From: Calendula officinalis | Taxonomy: Eukaryota > Streptophyta > Magnoliopsida > Asterales > Asteraceae | Assembly: GCA_963853835.1 (NCBI GenBank) | Contig: OY970820.1 | Span: forward strand, 79,046,909 to 79,110,908 | Direction of reading: 5' to 3' | Length of the DNA: 64,000 nt | Shown: one piece after another, positions 1-12,778 of the stretch | Position numbering within the stretch: the first letter of the stretch is position 1 | How the letters are laid out: every line of letters starts with the position of its first letter | The notes under the pieces: model-generated | The model's database searches: none | What the model was told of the DNA's origin: nothing | What the model saw: the letters and a program-made list of their open reading frames with translations, nothing else | Program-made: the position numbers and the translations under genes

Positions 1-2
1 GT

Positions 3-887
3 CACACTACTGATGCACCAAAGGTTGGTGCACAGGATAGAGGGAACATCATTAGGACCCAGACCTCGGCAACTTTGAGTGATGACTCATCATTTGAGGC
101 AGCACTTAAAGGACCCCGGTGCCAAGAAACCACACGGGGAGATACTACTGCTTCTTCTAGGAAGAAGAGAATATCTAAACAACCCAATGAATCACCAAGC
201 AGTGATGAGGGTAGAATGAAAACTATTGAATTGATGGATCGGATGGAAAACCTTAAAGCCAATGTACCCAACCAGTCCGATGATTTACCTAGAAGGAATG
301 AGGGCAGCATGGAACAAACCCAGTTGACGGATAGGATGGAAAACCTTGAAACCATTGTACAAAACTGCCATGTATTTATCAACAACCAAGGAAAGACCAT
401 GAGCTACATGAAGCACTATATAAATGTCATGAACAGAAGACAGAAGATGTTCGATTATAGGCTTCAAAGGCAATCAAACATCATCAGAAAATTAAAAAGA
501 AAGATTGCCGATAGAGATGCTCAAAAGGTTGAGATCACTAAGGGGGAGAAGGATCATATACATGGTATGATTGATACTTCAATTGCAGCAGCAGCAGCCT
601 CCCTCTTAAATCTTAAAGAAGCTCATAGTGAAAGAGGTCAAAGTTTTGATGAAGACCTGGATAGGGGAGTTAGAAGTATGGATGAAGATGTGTTTGTGTC
701 TGCACCTCAATCCCCAGCAGCAGCAGAACAAGCACCTTCTCATACTACTGAGGTGTTAAATACTACTGATCGTATAGATACTAGTGAAGTGTTAGAACAA
801 ATGAAGAAATTAACACTACTGATCTTATGGAAGAAGACATACAAGACCCAACATCAGTAGTAGCTACTCAAACTTATGATCAAATAC
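3..887 (+). pseudogene. Copia-type extra (env-like position) ORF, 5' part
   Basis: The frame is open from the window edge (position 3) to about 813, so the true start lies outside the window. The product is hydrophilic and rich in charged and Gln/Asn residues. Heptad-like stretches around 230-520 suggest coiled coil, and a short alanine run lies near 585-600. After about position 813 the natural frame continues one phase over (815-887), so there is a one-base frameshift. That second frame resumes exactly across the inserted element at 8838. No catalytic motif is visible. Its place directly upstream of a polypurine tract and LTR (10531-10543) suggests the additional ORF found downstream of pol in some plant copia elements such as SIRE/Maximus. 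That family assignment is inference. Confidence 0.55.
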
Positions 888-2023
888 TGATGGTTTCACA
901 TGACAGTAACACTGATCGACCACTTGGGTCAACCACCTAGTATACTTGGTACGACCATACTGACCAAGAACATGAACTTGTTCTTAGCCGGTTAAAACCA
1001 ACTAGCTGATTTAATCCCTAAATGCGGAACTGGGATTAAACCTAATCCTTAAACCCTAAAGGATTGGGATGTTGGAGAACTAGATTAGGTTAACAAGAAA
1101 GAAACCTTGTTCGAAGAACTCGAACACACACATACTTGTGTGTTCGTCGACTACTACCAAGAAACCTAGGGTTCTTGGTTCGACTTCGAACAAGAGGAGA
1201 GGAAGAAAGAGTGTTCCATGAAGCATACCTTAGGTTAATGCTTAAGATAAGTCCACTGATGATGAACACAACGAACGATCCTCTAGATGATCACTTGCAA
1301 CGATCCTTGATCTTCGAAACTCGAAGAACACGAAGAACGAACGAAGAACACGAAGAACACAAGACTTGTGTTCTTGTGTTGGAGTTCGGCCGATCGAAGG
1401 GAACAAAGGGGGAAGGGATTTCGTGTAAAGAGGCTCAAAATCAACATCTAGGGTTTAGTCATAAGCCTTCTATTTATAATAGAATATCTTACACTTAAAA
1501 CCCTTCTAGTTTAATTATGATTAACTTCTTAATTAAACTTCATTTTTACACTTCCATCCCTTATAGTTTTAACTACTTTATTATTGTTGCACTTAACTAT
1601 TAAATGTCTAGTATTAACACACTATAATTTCGGTACCCATATACACGAAATATATGTACTTGTGTTTATACTTTTAATAGTTAATTATATAATAATATTT
1701 ATATAATTTACACAATAATATTATCCAATTACTATAAGATTTAATAGCTTTAAATCATATCATGGATAACCATTAATTAATACATTGTATATTTACTCAA
1801 CTAGAAAATACACAATTACTTGTATTAATTAGTTAGTTAAACTAATAAGTTAAACTTAACTTAATACTTAACTGATTCATAATGACTATTATGAATCATT
1901 CCTCTTCGTAGTATCGTTGCATAACTTGCTCGTATTACATGCACTCACCGGTGTGACTCTTAAGTGTTTCGTAGGCATGGATGTATCATCATAGGTTGAC
2001 TAACTGTGCACATAATTCCTTCA
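888..2023 (-). repeat. 3' LTR of the 888-8832 element
   Basis: This 1136-bp direct repeat pairs with 7696-8832. It starts TGATGGTTTCAC and ends ATTCCTTCA when read on the plus strand, and is flanked on the left by AATAC. A 120-codon open frame at 1136-1498 lies antisense to the element and is not taken as a gene. Confidence 0.9.
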
Positions 2024-4489
2024 GACTCCCACTTGTTCAAGTTCGTAACCTTTGTCTTAATGATACGAGCTACAATGGCCTTTCTAGATGGGCATGTAGG
2101 TAACCAAGCCCATAAAAACAGCTTATGTAACCCTTGGTATAGTTTTATAAAAAAACTCTTAATAGCGTCTCCTAGTAAAGAACACTCTGTCTTTACTTCT
2201 TGGGTAACGTTGTTAGGCTTATCCCTTGCAGCACGATATTTGTGATAACGAATACGAGCATGGTAGAAAATATCAACTCCTGTATTCGAAATCATTTTAT
2301 GACTTCTTGATTCAAACTGCTGTGATAAACGACAAAGAACAGATCAGTTCGTTTGGGCACCGCCGTGCACTTGCCAGCTTCTTATCAAGTCAAAGGACAT
2401 ATAAATATCTCTCCTAAAGAGGAGGTGCAATTGCCATCTTGTATATTTCGATTTAAAAATACAACTTCCTTTGTACCCAGTATCGCTTCGTATGACAAAC
2501 GTATTTCAGAATTGTCTGAGTTGAACCAAAGTACATTAGTCATTGTATCCTAAACCAAATACCTCAGGCTTAAGGACAATCCTAGTGAACAATACTTTTG
2601 AACTTTTCAACCACGAAGTATTGTCACGGTGGTCAATCCAATATTCGTTGAGCCTCCAACAGAATATCACCGATATTTGGTTTACACAAAACTTGTGTAG
2701 CTATCTTCGAAGAACTTCGAATCTACCACCAAATATCGGGATGACGTTAACGTCACATCAAGGTTCCCAGCTAGACGAGTAGTCACGGATTTTATATCTT
2801 TTTGAATAAATAGACTTTTATTCATGGATGATGTAAAACATACAAAGTCTGAATAAGAATGATACTAATTCATGTACTATTCCTCACTGGACATAGGTAC
2901 TGAATTATTACTGGATCATTTACTTATTCTTTTCGTTTGTGTTGATTACTTAATGATTCTTTACAAACTTAATTGTAACTTTATCACTAAACCAATCATT
3001 TCTATTAAATTAAAGACATAAGACGAGTATTTAGGAATACTATTACTTTTGTCTTTGCTAGATATTGTTCTTGCAACAATCTAGAACATATTCTAGTCTT
3101 AACTTTTTATGTAATTCGGTAAACATAGGAGGATTGGAAATTAACTCCTTAGTTTCTTGAATTCATAAAATCATCCTTGTAACTAAAGTCTCTTTTAGTT
3201 ACTTGATTTGTAGATATTCTTACTAGTTAAAGAAATTTCCTTAAATGATTGTGTTATCCACTGAAGTGTTAACAACCTATTAGATATGCAATAATTAATC
3301 ACAAGACTTGTGATTACGCTATTAGGTTTGCAATAATCTAATCAACGATCATTTATTATTTCTCCTAACTCTTTGGCTAACGACTTGGTAAAACCTTGTT
3401 GTTAATGTCTTACTAACTTACTGAATTCACTAACATCATTAATGAATTACGTTAGTCTTAGCTCCCACTTACTTTTATGGAACTTAAGCATCTCTTAAAC
3501 TACTACTTTGACCTAGTCAATAACTTGTAGTTTAATCTTTTAAGATTCTATCAATAATTAAGATCATCCTTTAGATTTGCGAATATCCAACATTCCTTTT
3601 AAGGGAATCATGATCTTTATTGATTACTGTATCTAGGAAGTATAAAACACTTGGAATGATACTATCAATTCTTAAATATATTAGTATTCTTTAAGAACTT
3701 TATTTAATGCCAAAGTCATTCCTTGGATTTCTCAAATATCCATTATTCCTACAAGGGAATTATGACTTGATTAAATATTGTATTTATTACATGTATAAAA
3801 GACTTGCAATAATACCTTTTAGGGAATTATGACTTCATTAAATTCTTTACTACAAGTGTAAAAGACTTGTAATAATACTCTTTAAAGTCTATCTTGATTA
3901 TATCCAATATAATCATACTATATTAATACTAATACTTTAAAACTTTCTACCATAAGTAATAACTATTACTTAAGATGTTTTAACTAAGTTCAATAACTCT
4001 TGAACCTAATGCTTCCATAAAACTCTTAAATACTTTTATTAGAAGAACTTTCTAATTACTAGCATCTAAGTACCTTGAGCTATCAAGACATTATTTATAC
4101 AACAATCAAACAAATATATATAAATATAAACATGAAACATAAGTAAATCAAAACTTGACTTACAATCTAGTCATAAACCTTGACTAGTGTAATTATCACA
4201 CATGCACACAATATAATTCAACCATGGATTCGAAATTTATTTAAAACCAAAATAAAACTTGTTTTAACATAAAATAAAATTATCCAAACAATGAAATAAA
4301 ATTGTTTTTACTGAATCCATAAAATACTGAATTATAAAATCTCGGTGCTCGTGGGATCATCACCATCTCATGCCGGTCATCTCACTTATCATCTTATGCA
4401 ATAAACGATTGCTAAAGTTGATTTACTTGTAATAAACTTTTACAAGTAGGAAGCGAGTATCTAGAAGTTGGTCAAGTCAATTAAGGAGC
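2024..4489 (-). other. 3' noncoding part of the gag-only element
   Basis: No convincing coding sequence. The segment 2030-2800 matches 58020-58396 of the second copy. Between about 3550 and 3860 (minus strand) lie repeated units that can fold as a hairpin plus a three-way junction, also present at 56854-57251. Weak echoes of a copia RNase H block near 2420-2650 are too decayed to call. Confidence 0.5.
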
Positions 4490-5159
4490 AAGCATTGCCT
4501 CCTACCCTTTGACCTTTGCCACAACCAAGACACCGTTTCTCGGTTCTTGTTTGGCTTTACCTTCTTGACCCTTTTGTTTGACTCCATTACCCTTTAGGCA
4601 CGCCGTGGCTGGGATCGGTTTTATCCTTTCCCTTTCCACTGCGCCTCTTTCTCTGACCACTACCATCATCGGTTACTACGAGATCATTCTTAAACTTGGT
4701 CCCCAAATCAACTCAGTAGTCTTGAGCATGGAATGTAGCTCAACAATGGATTGCTCCATGTTATGCATGTTGTAGTTGACTACATAAGACTTATAGTCAT
4801 CTAACAATGAGTTGAGTATCATTACTGTTTGCCAACTGCAACGATACTGGGTGACCTAATATGATCCATGTACTCTTTCATTTTCATGACGTGAGCACTT
4901 ACCGATGATCCCTTTAACCACCTTGCGAAATTCGAACACCCTATAAGCGTAATATGCTTATCCTGGTTCATTTCTAGCATTTGCGGCAGGAGTACTTAGT
5001 ATTGCTCTTTCTAGGACATTTCCTTTTCTCTCATGCGTAAGCATAATCCGAAGATCACGCTTCCAATAGAGAAACATTGACCCAGTCAATTCGTCCTTTT
5101 TCTAGAAACAAGCGTAGTGAGAGATTGTTGGTACGTGTCGTTATGTTTGTTGCTGCCAT
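4490..5159 (-). pseudogene. Degenerate copia gag of the 888-8832 element
   Basis: On the minus strand a start codon at 5159 opens a frame matching the gag at 55596-56270. It has the same N-terminus, followed by the LTGSMFLYWKRDLR block that corresponds to the L-x-G-x-N-F-x-x-W region of plant copia gag (UBN2-like). Later parts can be followed to about 4490 but frameshifts and stops break them. Known family role: gag forms the retrotransposon particle. Nothing resembling protease follows. Confidence 0.65.
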
Positions 5160-7695
5160 CTACAAATCAAACCCAGTTTAATTAGTAATCATCAATAAAC
5201 ATTCTCTAAAATATATTATAAACCCATAATTAATATTTTAGGCCTAGGATCCATATATCACATTCTCGCCGCAAGGTTTGGGCACTTCCCGACGAGACAT
5301 GCTATTTCTGGTAGGTAACTTCCTTACCGATCGTATCAAGACTTGACACGATTCCTAGGGGTCGTAGAATCTTTAGACTTATAACTTATTACAACTTTGT
5401 ACAATCTAATTGTACATTTCTAAGTTAGTAATAAAGTCTAGTATGTTTATTCTACTCAAGTACTTTTTGGGCCGGGACTCCCGATTATCACCAAAGTAGA
5501 TCAGACCATCTAAGACAGTGCGATGCTCTGCGCCGGGACCCGATTATCACAGAACCTTACACACCCTAACACTCACAATGATTTGAATCCATATCTAAGG
5601 TTCTTTATCCTTATAATATGAATATCGTTTAACAAGTGAGGTGTTCCATTAGGTGGATAGTACTTAGATCTAAGATTTTCTTGGGTTTGTTTAAGTCTTA
5701 AACTAAACTTAAACTTTTATTCCAATCTTAATCCTTGTTTAAAATGTGTGACTTGTGAATTGAAGAGTTCTACAAGACACCTTTTTAAAACATAAGAACT
5801 ATTCTTTAAAACTTATAGTTTCAAGAATTTGCACGATTTTACATGTATACCTAAAACGAGGTGTACAAAACGTTTTACTAGATTTTGAGAAAACTCTTAT
5901 CTAGAATAAAATTACTTGTTTTATCTTACTTGAAAAACTTATAAACTTATGTTAAACCTTTTCTTAAATTCTTTTATGATTCATGAACTTGAAACATAAA
6001 CCTAGTTTAACACATCTAGTTTTCCATATGTCTAATAATGAAATCAAACATTTTTTTTTTTTTGACTTATTAGATTCGACCAAAACTTATGTCTTAACGA
6101 CACACTTACAAACTTTGTGATTTTCTTGCGTAGCTCCCACTAGCTTCAACAACCATGATGAAACTTAAGCTAACACAATCACTGGTTTATACTTGGTGAA
6201 AACTAATAAACTTATTATATAAAGACTATATATAATAACTCTTAGTTTGTTTAAACCTTTCTTATATTTAACTTGAACTAGTTAAATATATGTTCTTGTT
6301 ATTTTTACTTGATCATTAATCTAGTATATTACATGACTTGTAAAATACTTACTTGTATAGTTATAATAACTTATAACTTTATACATCTTAATATATAACT
6401 TTGTATATTTCTAGTTAATCATATAATTTCAACTTGTACAATTTCTAGTTATAATTAAATCATAACTTTGTACTTTCTAGTTTTAATTATATTATAACTT
6501 ATACAATAACTAATTATAATATTATCTTAAAGATCAAAATAACATTACCCTTTTTACTTGTTCCAATTCATCTTGTATTTAATATATAAAATTCATATAT
6601 ATGTATATTTCTTATAATAAACTTGTAACATTCTAATAAGTATATTACATCTAATTTATACGTATTCATTTTAACTTGAACTAATTAAAATGTGTATAAA
6701 CTTATTATATCTTTTAAAATTCAATTTTATTTAATAATTAAAAAATTCCGAAAATTTAAATACATATATATAAATAATTAAATACACCTTGTTAATTTTA
6801 GAACTTAAAAATTAACATCCTCTTTATCAATTCCCCAAATTAATTACATGAACCCTAATCTTGTTTTTGATCAATCAAAACTAGGGTTTTGACTTTCTTG
6901 ATCAAAGACATCATTTTATTTAAAAGACTAATTTCTTTTTAATCAATCCTATCTAAACAATAAACTTTGTTTAAATTCTAAGATAGATTATAACCTTTAA
7001 TAAATTTATTAGAACTCTTTAAATTAAACCTTATAGACAATAAAACTTTGTCTAAATTACTAGGTTTAAAGAACTAGCTTTAATAAATCTATCAAAATAA
7101 TAATTGAACCTTTTAGACATAAACTTGTCTAATTAACTAGGTTTTAGATTATTATCCTAATTAATACTTTTAAACTATTAAACTTAAACTAGTTTAATGT
7201 TCTAGGGTTCTTTAGGGTTTTTGAAAACTTAAGGCTAGGAAACTTTTCCACCAATTAAACTAGGCTAGTTTAATAAACTTGGTGTCCAAGTATTCCTCTA
7301 TATTTACGAAAATCCTAAGGCATTAGGAAAGAATCCTTTTGATCAATTAAACAAATCTTGTTTAACATACTTGATCCTAGGGTTTTCCTAAGTCACGAAA
7401 TCTCTAAGGGATTATGGAAAGAATCATTTTGATCAATTAAACATATCTTGTTTAATATACTTGATCCTAGGGTTCTTTCTAGGGTTTCGAAAATTGCTAG
7501 GGTTTTCTAGAAACCTTCTTGACCAATTAAACTTAGACTAGTTTAATGTTCTTGGTCCTAGGGTTTCTTCCCTCTTTTCGAAAATTATGAAGAAGAAGAA
7601 GAAGAAATACTTGAAACAACAAAACTTAAAATTAAAGTAAACAAACAATCTTTGTTAATCTAGTATAGATCTCTAAACCAACGCTCTGATACCAC
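5160..7695 (-). other. Long 5' leader of the gag-only element
   Basis: About 2.5 kb between the gag start and the primer binding site at 7683-7694, very AT-rich and without coding potential. Just inside the primer binding site (about 7170-7600) a 76-90 bp motif repeats. Each copy holds a palindrome of the type TTAAAC..GTTTAA, as in the leader of the second copy at 53115-53840. Confidence 0.55.
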
Positions 7696-8832
7696 TGATG
7701 GGTTTCACATGACACTAACACTGATCGACCACTTGGGTCAACCACCTAGTATACTTGGTTCGACCATACTGACCAAGAACATGAATTTGTTCTTAGCCGG
7801 TTAAAACCAACTAGCTGATTTAATCCCTAAATGCGGAACTGGGATTAAACCTAATCCTTAAACCCTAAAGGATTGGGATGTTGGAGAACTAGATTAGGTT
7901 AACAAGAAAGAAACCTTGTTCGAAGAACTCGAACACACACATACTTGTGTGTTCGTCGACTACTACCAAGAACCCTAGGGTTCTTGGTTCGACTTCGAAC
8001 AAGAGGAGAGGAAGAAAGAGTGTTTCATGAAGCATACCTTAGGTTAATGCTTAAGATAAGTCCACTGATGATTAACACGACGAACGATCCTCAAGATGAT
8101 CACTTGCAACGATCCTTGATCTTCGAAACTCGAAGAACACGAAGAACGAACGAAGAACACGAAGAACACAAGACTTGTGTTCTTGTGTTGGAGTTCGGCC
8201 GATCGAAGGGAACAAAGGGGGAAGGGATTTCGTGTAAAGAGGCTCAAAATCAACATCTAGGGTTTAGTCATAAGCCTTCTATTTATAATAGAATATCTTA
8301 CACTTAAAACCCTTCTAGTTTAATTAAGATTAACTTCTTAATTAAACTTCCTTTTTACACTTCCATCCCTTATAGTTTTAACTACTTTATTATTGTTGCA
8401 CTTAACTATTAAATGTCTAGTATTAACACACTATAATTTTGGTACCCATATACACGAAATATATATACTTGTGTTTATACTTTTAACAGTTAATTATATA
8501 ATAATCTTTATATAATTTACACAATAATATTATCCAATTACTATATGATTTAATAGCTTTAAATCATATCATGGATAACCTTTAATTAATACATTGTATA
8601 TTTACTGAACTAGAAAATATACAATTACTTGTATTAATTAGTTAGTTAAACTAATAAGTTAAACTTAACTTAATACTTAACTTATTCATAATGACTATTA
8701 TGAATCATTCCTCTTCGTAGTATCGTTGCATAACTTGCTCGTATTACATGCACTCACCGGTGTGACCCTTAAGTGTTTTGTAGGCATGGATGTATCATCA
8801 TAGGTTGACTAACTATGCACATAATTCCTTCA
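7696..8832 (-). repeat. 5' LTR of the 888-8832 element
   Basis: This 1137-bp LTR starts TGATGGGTTTCAC and ends ATTCCTTCA on the plus strand, and is followed by the AATAC target duplication at 8833-8837. The primer binding site lies one base outside its left end on the minus strand, which makes it the 5' LTR. Confidence 0.9.
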
Positions 8833-8837
8833 AATAC

Positions 8838-10510
8838 CATCTCCAATCTCTACTGATACAGACAGTACTGATGAGCTACCAGTAGTAACCATGGAAGAAG
8901 AATCACCAGTAGTAAACTCCTCAAACATGCAACTGGTAATCTACAGACCATTACCTTTCAACTTATCAGTATTAACACCAGTAGTAACTACTCTGGTTAC
9001 TACTGAGACTGTAGAAAACATACCAGAGTTCATTGAACTAGCAATAGTAATTCCAACCGATCAATCAAATCAAGAAATACAACCTCTGGTAATCCCAGAT
9101 ATTGATGATGATGTTAACTGGGATGAGGTAGATGAATGTGCATTACCTCCTCATCCAAAGATATTACCAGAGAAAAGGGGACATACATTTGCTCCTACAA
9201 TCAAGTTTGTACCAGTAATTGTTATGACGTACACTCCACTTCCAAGATGTGTGGGAAAAGGAAAAGAAAATTTTGATGATGATTATCCACACAGAGCTTT
9301 AGGTCATTATATGGTCAACAAGATAAATTTGGTTAGACCACTAAAGCAAGATCATTGGAAGGTGAAGAGAATGAGATACCTCAGGAAGTGTGCTAAAACT
9401 CAAGAACTTGAAGATAAAAGAAAAGCTGAAGAAGAAAAAATGAAAAATGCAGCCATTCAAGAAATTGAAGAATTTCTGATGGAAGATCAACAAGCAGAAA
9501 TTGATAAACAAAAGAATATAGAAGAAGAACACTTGAACTGTCTTGAAGATCTAGTTGCAGAGTGCAAACAAATAAATGCTGAACTACCAAAAGAAGTACT
9601 TGAACAAAAATAAAAACTGGTAGAATACTTGAAAACAAAAGGTCACAGTGCAAAATCATTTGGAAGAATGAAGATGGTAAACATTGTTGACAAGTACTGC
9701 ACTGCAAGAAAGAAAGAATTGGCAGAACCTGAAGAAGAAGAGGTTAAGCTAACAGAGTTGATAGACATTGATCCTAAACTGGTGATTACCAGAAAACCAA
9801 TGACTGGTGAATCCTCAACTCCAACTGCCAATAAAAGAAAAACATTGGATGCTGCAGAAGAGGCAAGGAAGAAATCAATACAAGACTTCCCTATTCTTGA
9901 TATCCCTCAAACTCTTCAACAAGAAAATCCAATTATTAACTGGAGGGTATTAAATAATATAATTGATATTATTAGAAAAGACAGGTCAATTCAAAGATTC
10001 AGAGCTTAGAAGCCTATGATAATGTCATTATCCAGAAGTGATGTTATTACTATGTTAACTTTTGGATTACCTAGAATGGCTAATGATGCATGGAAGAACT
10101 CAGGATCTGGATATCTAACAGAGATGATTGATGCTGCATTTCATCCAGAAAAATATCCTGAAAGGTTCACTAATACAGAACCTGTGTATGCTTGGAATGT
10201 TCTACCTTCTGTGAACATGTATTTCTTTGAAAGAGCAGATAAAAGATGTGAGCTGTTCTTGATGGAAAAAGATTATGATCATTCTGAACAAGCAATGTAC
10301 CAAGCTACATGTTGCTCATTTATCAGACCACATGATGCTGCTATGTTCTCTGAGAAATATAATTACTTTCTTCAAAAGAACAAGAGATTCATAGCAGAAC
10401 AAAGAAGAATTAGAAATCAAAGAATAAAAGAAGGTGATGAACGAAGAGCAAAATTATTAGAAGAGAAAAAGAGAAAAGAGAAAGAAGAGAAGAAAAAGAA
10501 ACTTGATTGA
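8838..10510 (+). pseudogene. Copia-type extra ORF, 3' part
   Basis: This continues the frame of 815-887. Removing 888-8837 (the insertion plus one copy of AATAC) joins the codons without a shift. The frame then runs to the TGA at 10508-10510 with two internal stops in the same frame, a TAA at 9611-9613 and a TAG at 10007-10009. The product is Lys/Glu rich. Coiled-coil-like stretches lie at about 9400-9560 and 10390-10505, with a more globular middle at about 9900-10380. No known domain is recognised. With 3-887 it would have been a protein of more than 800 residues. A polypurine tract and an LTR follow directly, so it is the last ORF of a retroelement. The stops, frameshift and insertion mark it as dead. 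Confidence 0.6.
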
Positions 10511-10530
10511 TTCAAAGTAAATTAACAAGT

Positions 10531-11030
10531 TTAGGGGGAGATTGTTGGGATATAAAATATCTATTACTGATGTTGCAGTTGGTACTGACAAAGATTTGAT
10601 GCTGCTAAAAGAGTTAGTACTGATGGGGCAGAATTACAAAGATACTACTGATCTTGGATATACTACTGACGATGGCAAATACTACTGATGGCTATATATG
10701 GTGTTTATCGTGTCCGAGATTCTAGCAGATTTAGTTTAGAATGTTTATCTTTTGTAATTCGAATTGTAATTTAGTCCTAGAATAACTAGGGTAAAAGTTT
10801 AGGCTTCAAGGACTATTATATATAGTTCCTTAAGAATTGTAAATGTACGTGTGTATTATCGATTATTAATATACATTGAAACTTTTTGTGATAACTGCAT
10901 TCTTGATATTTCTTATACAACTTACAGGTTTACATTGTTCTTAATCAATAACAAAAGTGTTAATCCATTGTAACTTCTCGTTGTTAATAGATCTGTGATT
11001 TAATAACTTATTGAGTTATTCGATCATGAC
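10531..11030 (+). mobile_element. Polypurine tract and 3' LTR of the split copia-type element
   Basis: A tract TTAGGGGGAGA at 10531-10541 is followed by a TGTTGGGATA start at 10543, the usual arrangement at a copia 3' LTR. A TATA-like TATATATAG lies near 10814-10823. The right end cannot be fixed because the partner LTR is outside the window. The limit near 11030 (…ATCATGACA) is a guess. Confidence 0.5.
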
Positions 11031-11864
11031 AGTTTATTTCTTATTTTGATTGTCCAATTATAAAATCAGATGGCATGTAAATTTTGTTCGATATATAGCT
11101 ATTTAGTTGATTGGCTAATATGTCACGTTTCTAAGTAGATTGGCTAATCAGGGACAAGATGAGAAGTACTTGAGGGTTTTATGTGATTTGCCAATTTAGG
11201 GGGGGAGGTATACCATATATATATGGCCATGTTGACAAAGTTTACAAGTTATATCAGTCATCCGGTCGAATAATACGATAACAGGACAAGAAACAAACAT
11301 TAATTGATTCATTAATATATTGCATTTTTAAGTATGTGGCAAATCCCAGACAAAATGGATGCTACGTACGGGTTTTATATGTATGGTTTATGATTGAAAT
11401 CTGGGTTCACAACACAATTGGTAGATGCTTGAAATCTTAGATGAAAATTGGTATCAAAGCTTAATGATTAATAGATGATAATTCCACAATTTTTTTTTTG
11501 GTGAAAGTCGATCAAGAAATGTGATTTAAAGCAAATCATGTCTGATTTTGAGGTAAAAAGTTTTTTTTTTATTGTTAAAGTTTTTGGGTTTTTTTCTTGA
11601 AAATCACAAAACCAATCTTTAATCTTTATATAATTTAAAATATGAACTTTTTCCGGTATAGTTATGTTAGGAAAGTGTTATTGGTTAATCCTCGAGTGAC
11701 TTCGATGCTAAATTCGTTTGTTAATAGATGTTTATTTCGCAAAACCAGATACAAAAGAGGGTCTTTGTTTAAACAAAAAAGGGTTTTGTTCTTGGCTGAT
11801 TTTTGATTGTCAGAGTTTTTTGGATATTATTTTGTGTTAACTATTTGAACATCTCATAATAATA
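11031..11864. other. Intergenic, no feature seen
   Basis: AT-rich DNA with homopolymer T runs near 11490 and 11565. No gene or element boundary is recognised. Confidence 0.4.
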
Positions 11865-12132
11865 TACTCCCTCCATCCCTAAATAAAGTTCTCATTTCTC
11901 CTTCAAGTTTTGTCCCTAAATAAAGTTCTCATTTCTCAAACTTAAGGGGCCCACTTAATATAATAATATTATTGCCAATACTTTCACCACTAACTATCTC
12001 CTAAAACACTTTCTCTCTTCAATCAAACCTTATATTTTAATCAAAAGTAATACCAAATACCCCACCACTAACTATCTCCTAAAAAGTTGTGCCCAAGAGA
12101 AATAGGAACTTTATTTAGGGACGGAGGGAGTA
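11865..12132. mobile_element. MITE with TACTCCCTCC ends
   Basis: A 268-bp element with inverted ends TACTCCCTCCATCCCTAAAT and its complement ending GGGACGGAGGGAGTA. A/T-rich internal direct repeats lie near each end. The 11 bases TCATAATAATA sit directly on both sides (11854-11864 and 12133-12143). The CTCCCTCC ends resemble Stowaway-type MITEs, which duplicate only TA. The 11-base flanking repeat would fit a Mutator-type duplication better. Confidence 0.75.
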
Positions 12133-12270
12133 TCATAATAATATATAGACACCTCATAATTCTCTAATAATTAACTAATAAATTATATCACAACCTCCAC
12201 CATACTCCTCCACCACCAACTCACTATGTTGCTCACTTTGCCGCTGATTCCGCTCTACCAACTAACTCCA

Positions 12271-12372
12271 CCACCACCATTGCATCTTCCGCTCACCAAC
12301 ACCACCACCATTGCATCTTCCGCTCACCAACACCACCACCATTGCATCTTCCGCTCACCAACACCACCACCG
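12271..12372. repeat. 31-bp tandem repeat
   Basis: Just over three copies of a 31-bp unit containing TTGCATCTTCCGCTCACC (copies begin near 12280, 12311 and 12342). The unit is not a multiple of three, so it does not maintain one reading frame. Confidence 0.85.
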
Positions 12373-12770
12373 TCAACCACTAGTTTAAGTTTAAAAAAAA
12401 CGTGCATAACCATGTTAATTAATTGTTTGTGATCATACTTTTCAAGGTCTAACTTTAATTATAATTTTTATTTGACACTCTATGGTGTTGACTTATAATT
12501 CTGTTTTGACTTTTTTTATCAAGAAGGTCAACGCCACTATATCATCTGCAGCAAAATGCCATAATCATGTTCACATATGTGCGTGTCACGGGGCCCTTAA
12601 ATAACTTTTTAAGCCACTCAATCCATCTCAAAACTTATTTTATTTGATCAACAAAATAAAAATCTGAATTTAAAAGTATGTTAAACGTTAAAAATAGTAG
12701 CATATGTTCGTATAGTAATCATACACGTTTTTAATCTGCGTTTTAAGTAATAATAAGTTTTAAATACACA
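12373..12770. other. Intergenic, no feature seen
   Basis: AT-rich DNA between the 31-bp repeat and the hAT-type MITE. No gene seen. Confidence 0.4.
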
Positions 12771-12778
12771 GGTAATAG

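Larger units (their letters stand above)
888..8832 (-). mobile_element. Complete gag-only LTR retrotransposon (copia type), nested
   Basis: Two LTRs (888-2023 and 7696-8832) flank about 5.7 kb. A perfect 5-bp target duplication AATAC lies at 883-887 and 8833-8837. LTR ends are TGATGG...CCTTCA. The primer binding site complementary to initiator tRNA-Met (reverse of 7683-7694) lies one base from the right LTR and a purine-rich tract (reverse of 2024-2033) adjoins the left LTR, so the element reads on the minus strand. Only a broken gag (about 4490-5159) is recognisable. No protease, integrase or reverse transcriptase is seen, and both the 2.5-kb leader and the 2.4-kb 3' part are AT-rich and non-coding. 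The two LTRs differ at roughly two dozen positions, about 2 %. It is a non-autonomous, LARD-like member of the family also seen at 51849-64000. Confidence 0.9.

Noticed and set aside
1136..1498. A 120-codon plus-strand frame in an LTR, also at 7945-8307 and as shorter antisense versions at 52431-52742 and 63745-63972
   Set aside because: It lies antisense inside the LTR of every copy and is shared only because the LTRs are homologous. It has low-complexity content and no domain.
2024..2800. Possible remnant of copia RNase H in the 3' part of the gag-only element
   Set aside because: A few residues echo the family, but no block of more than a handful of positions can be aligned in one frame.
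12226..12432. Pro/His-rich 68-codon frame
   Set aside because: It reads through a 31-bp tandem repeat whose period changes the frame at each copy.
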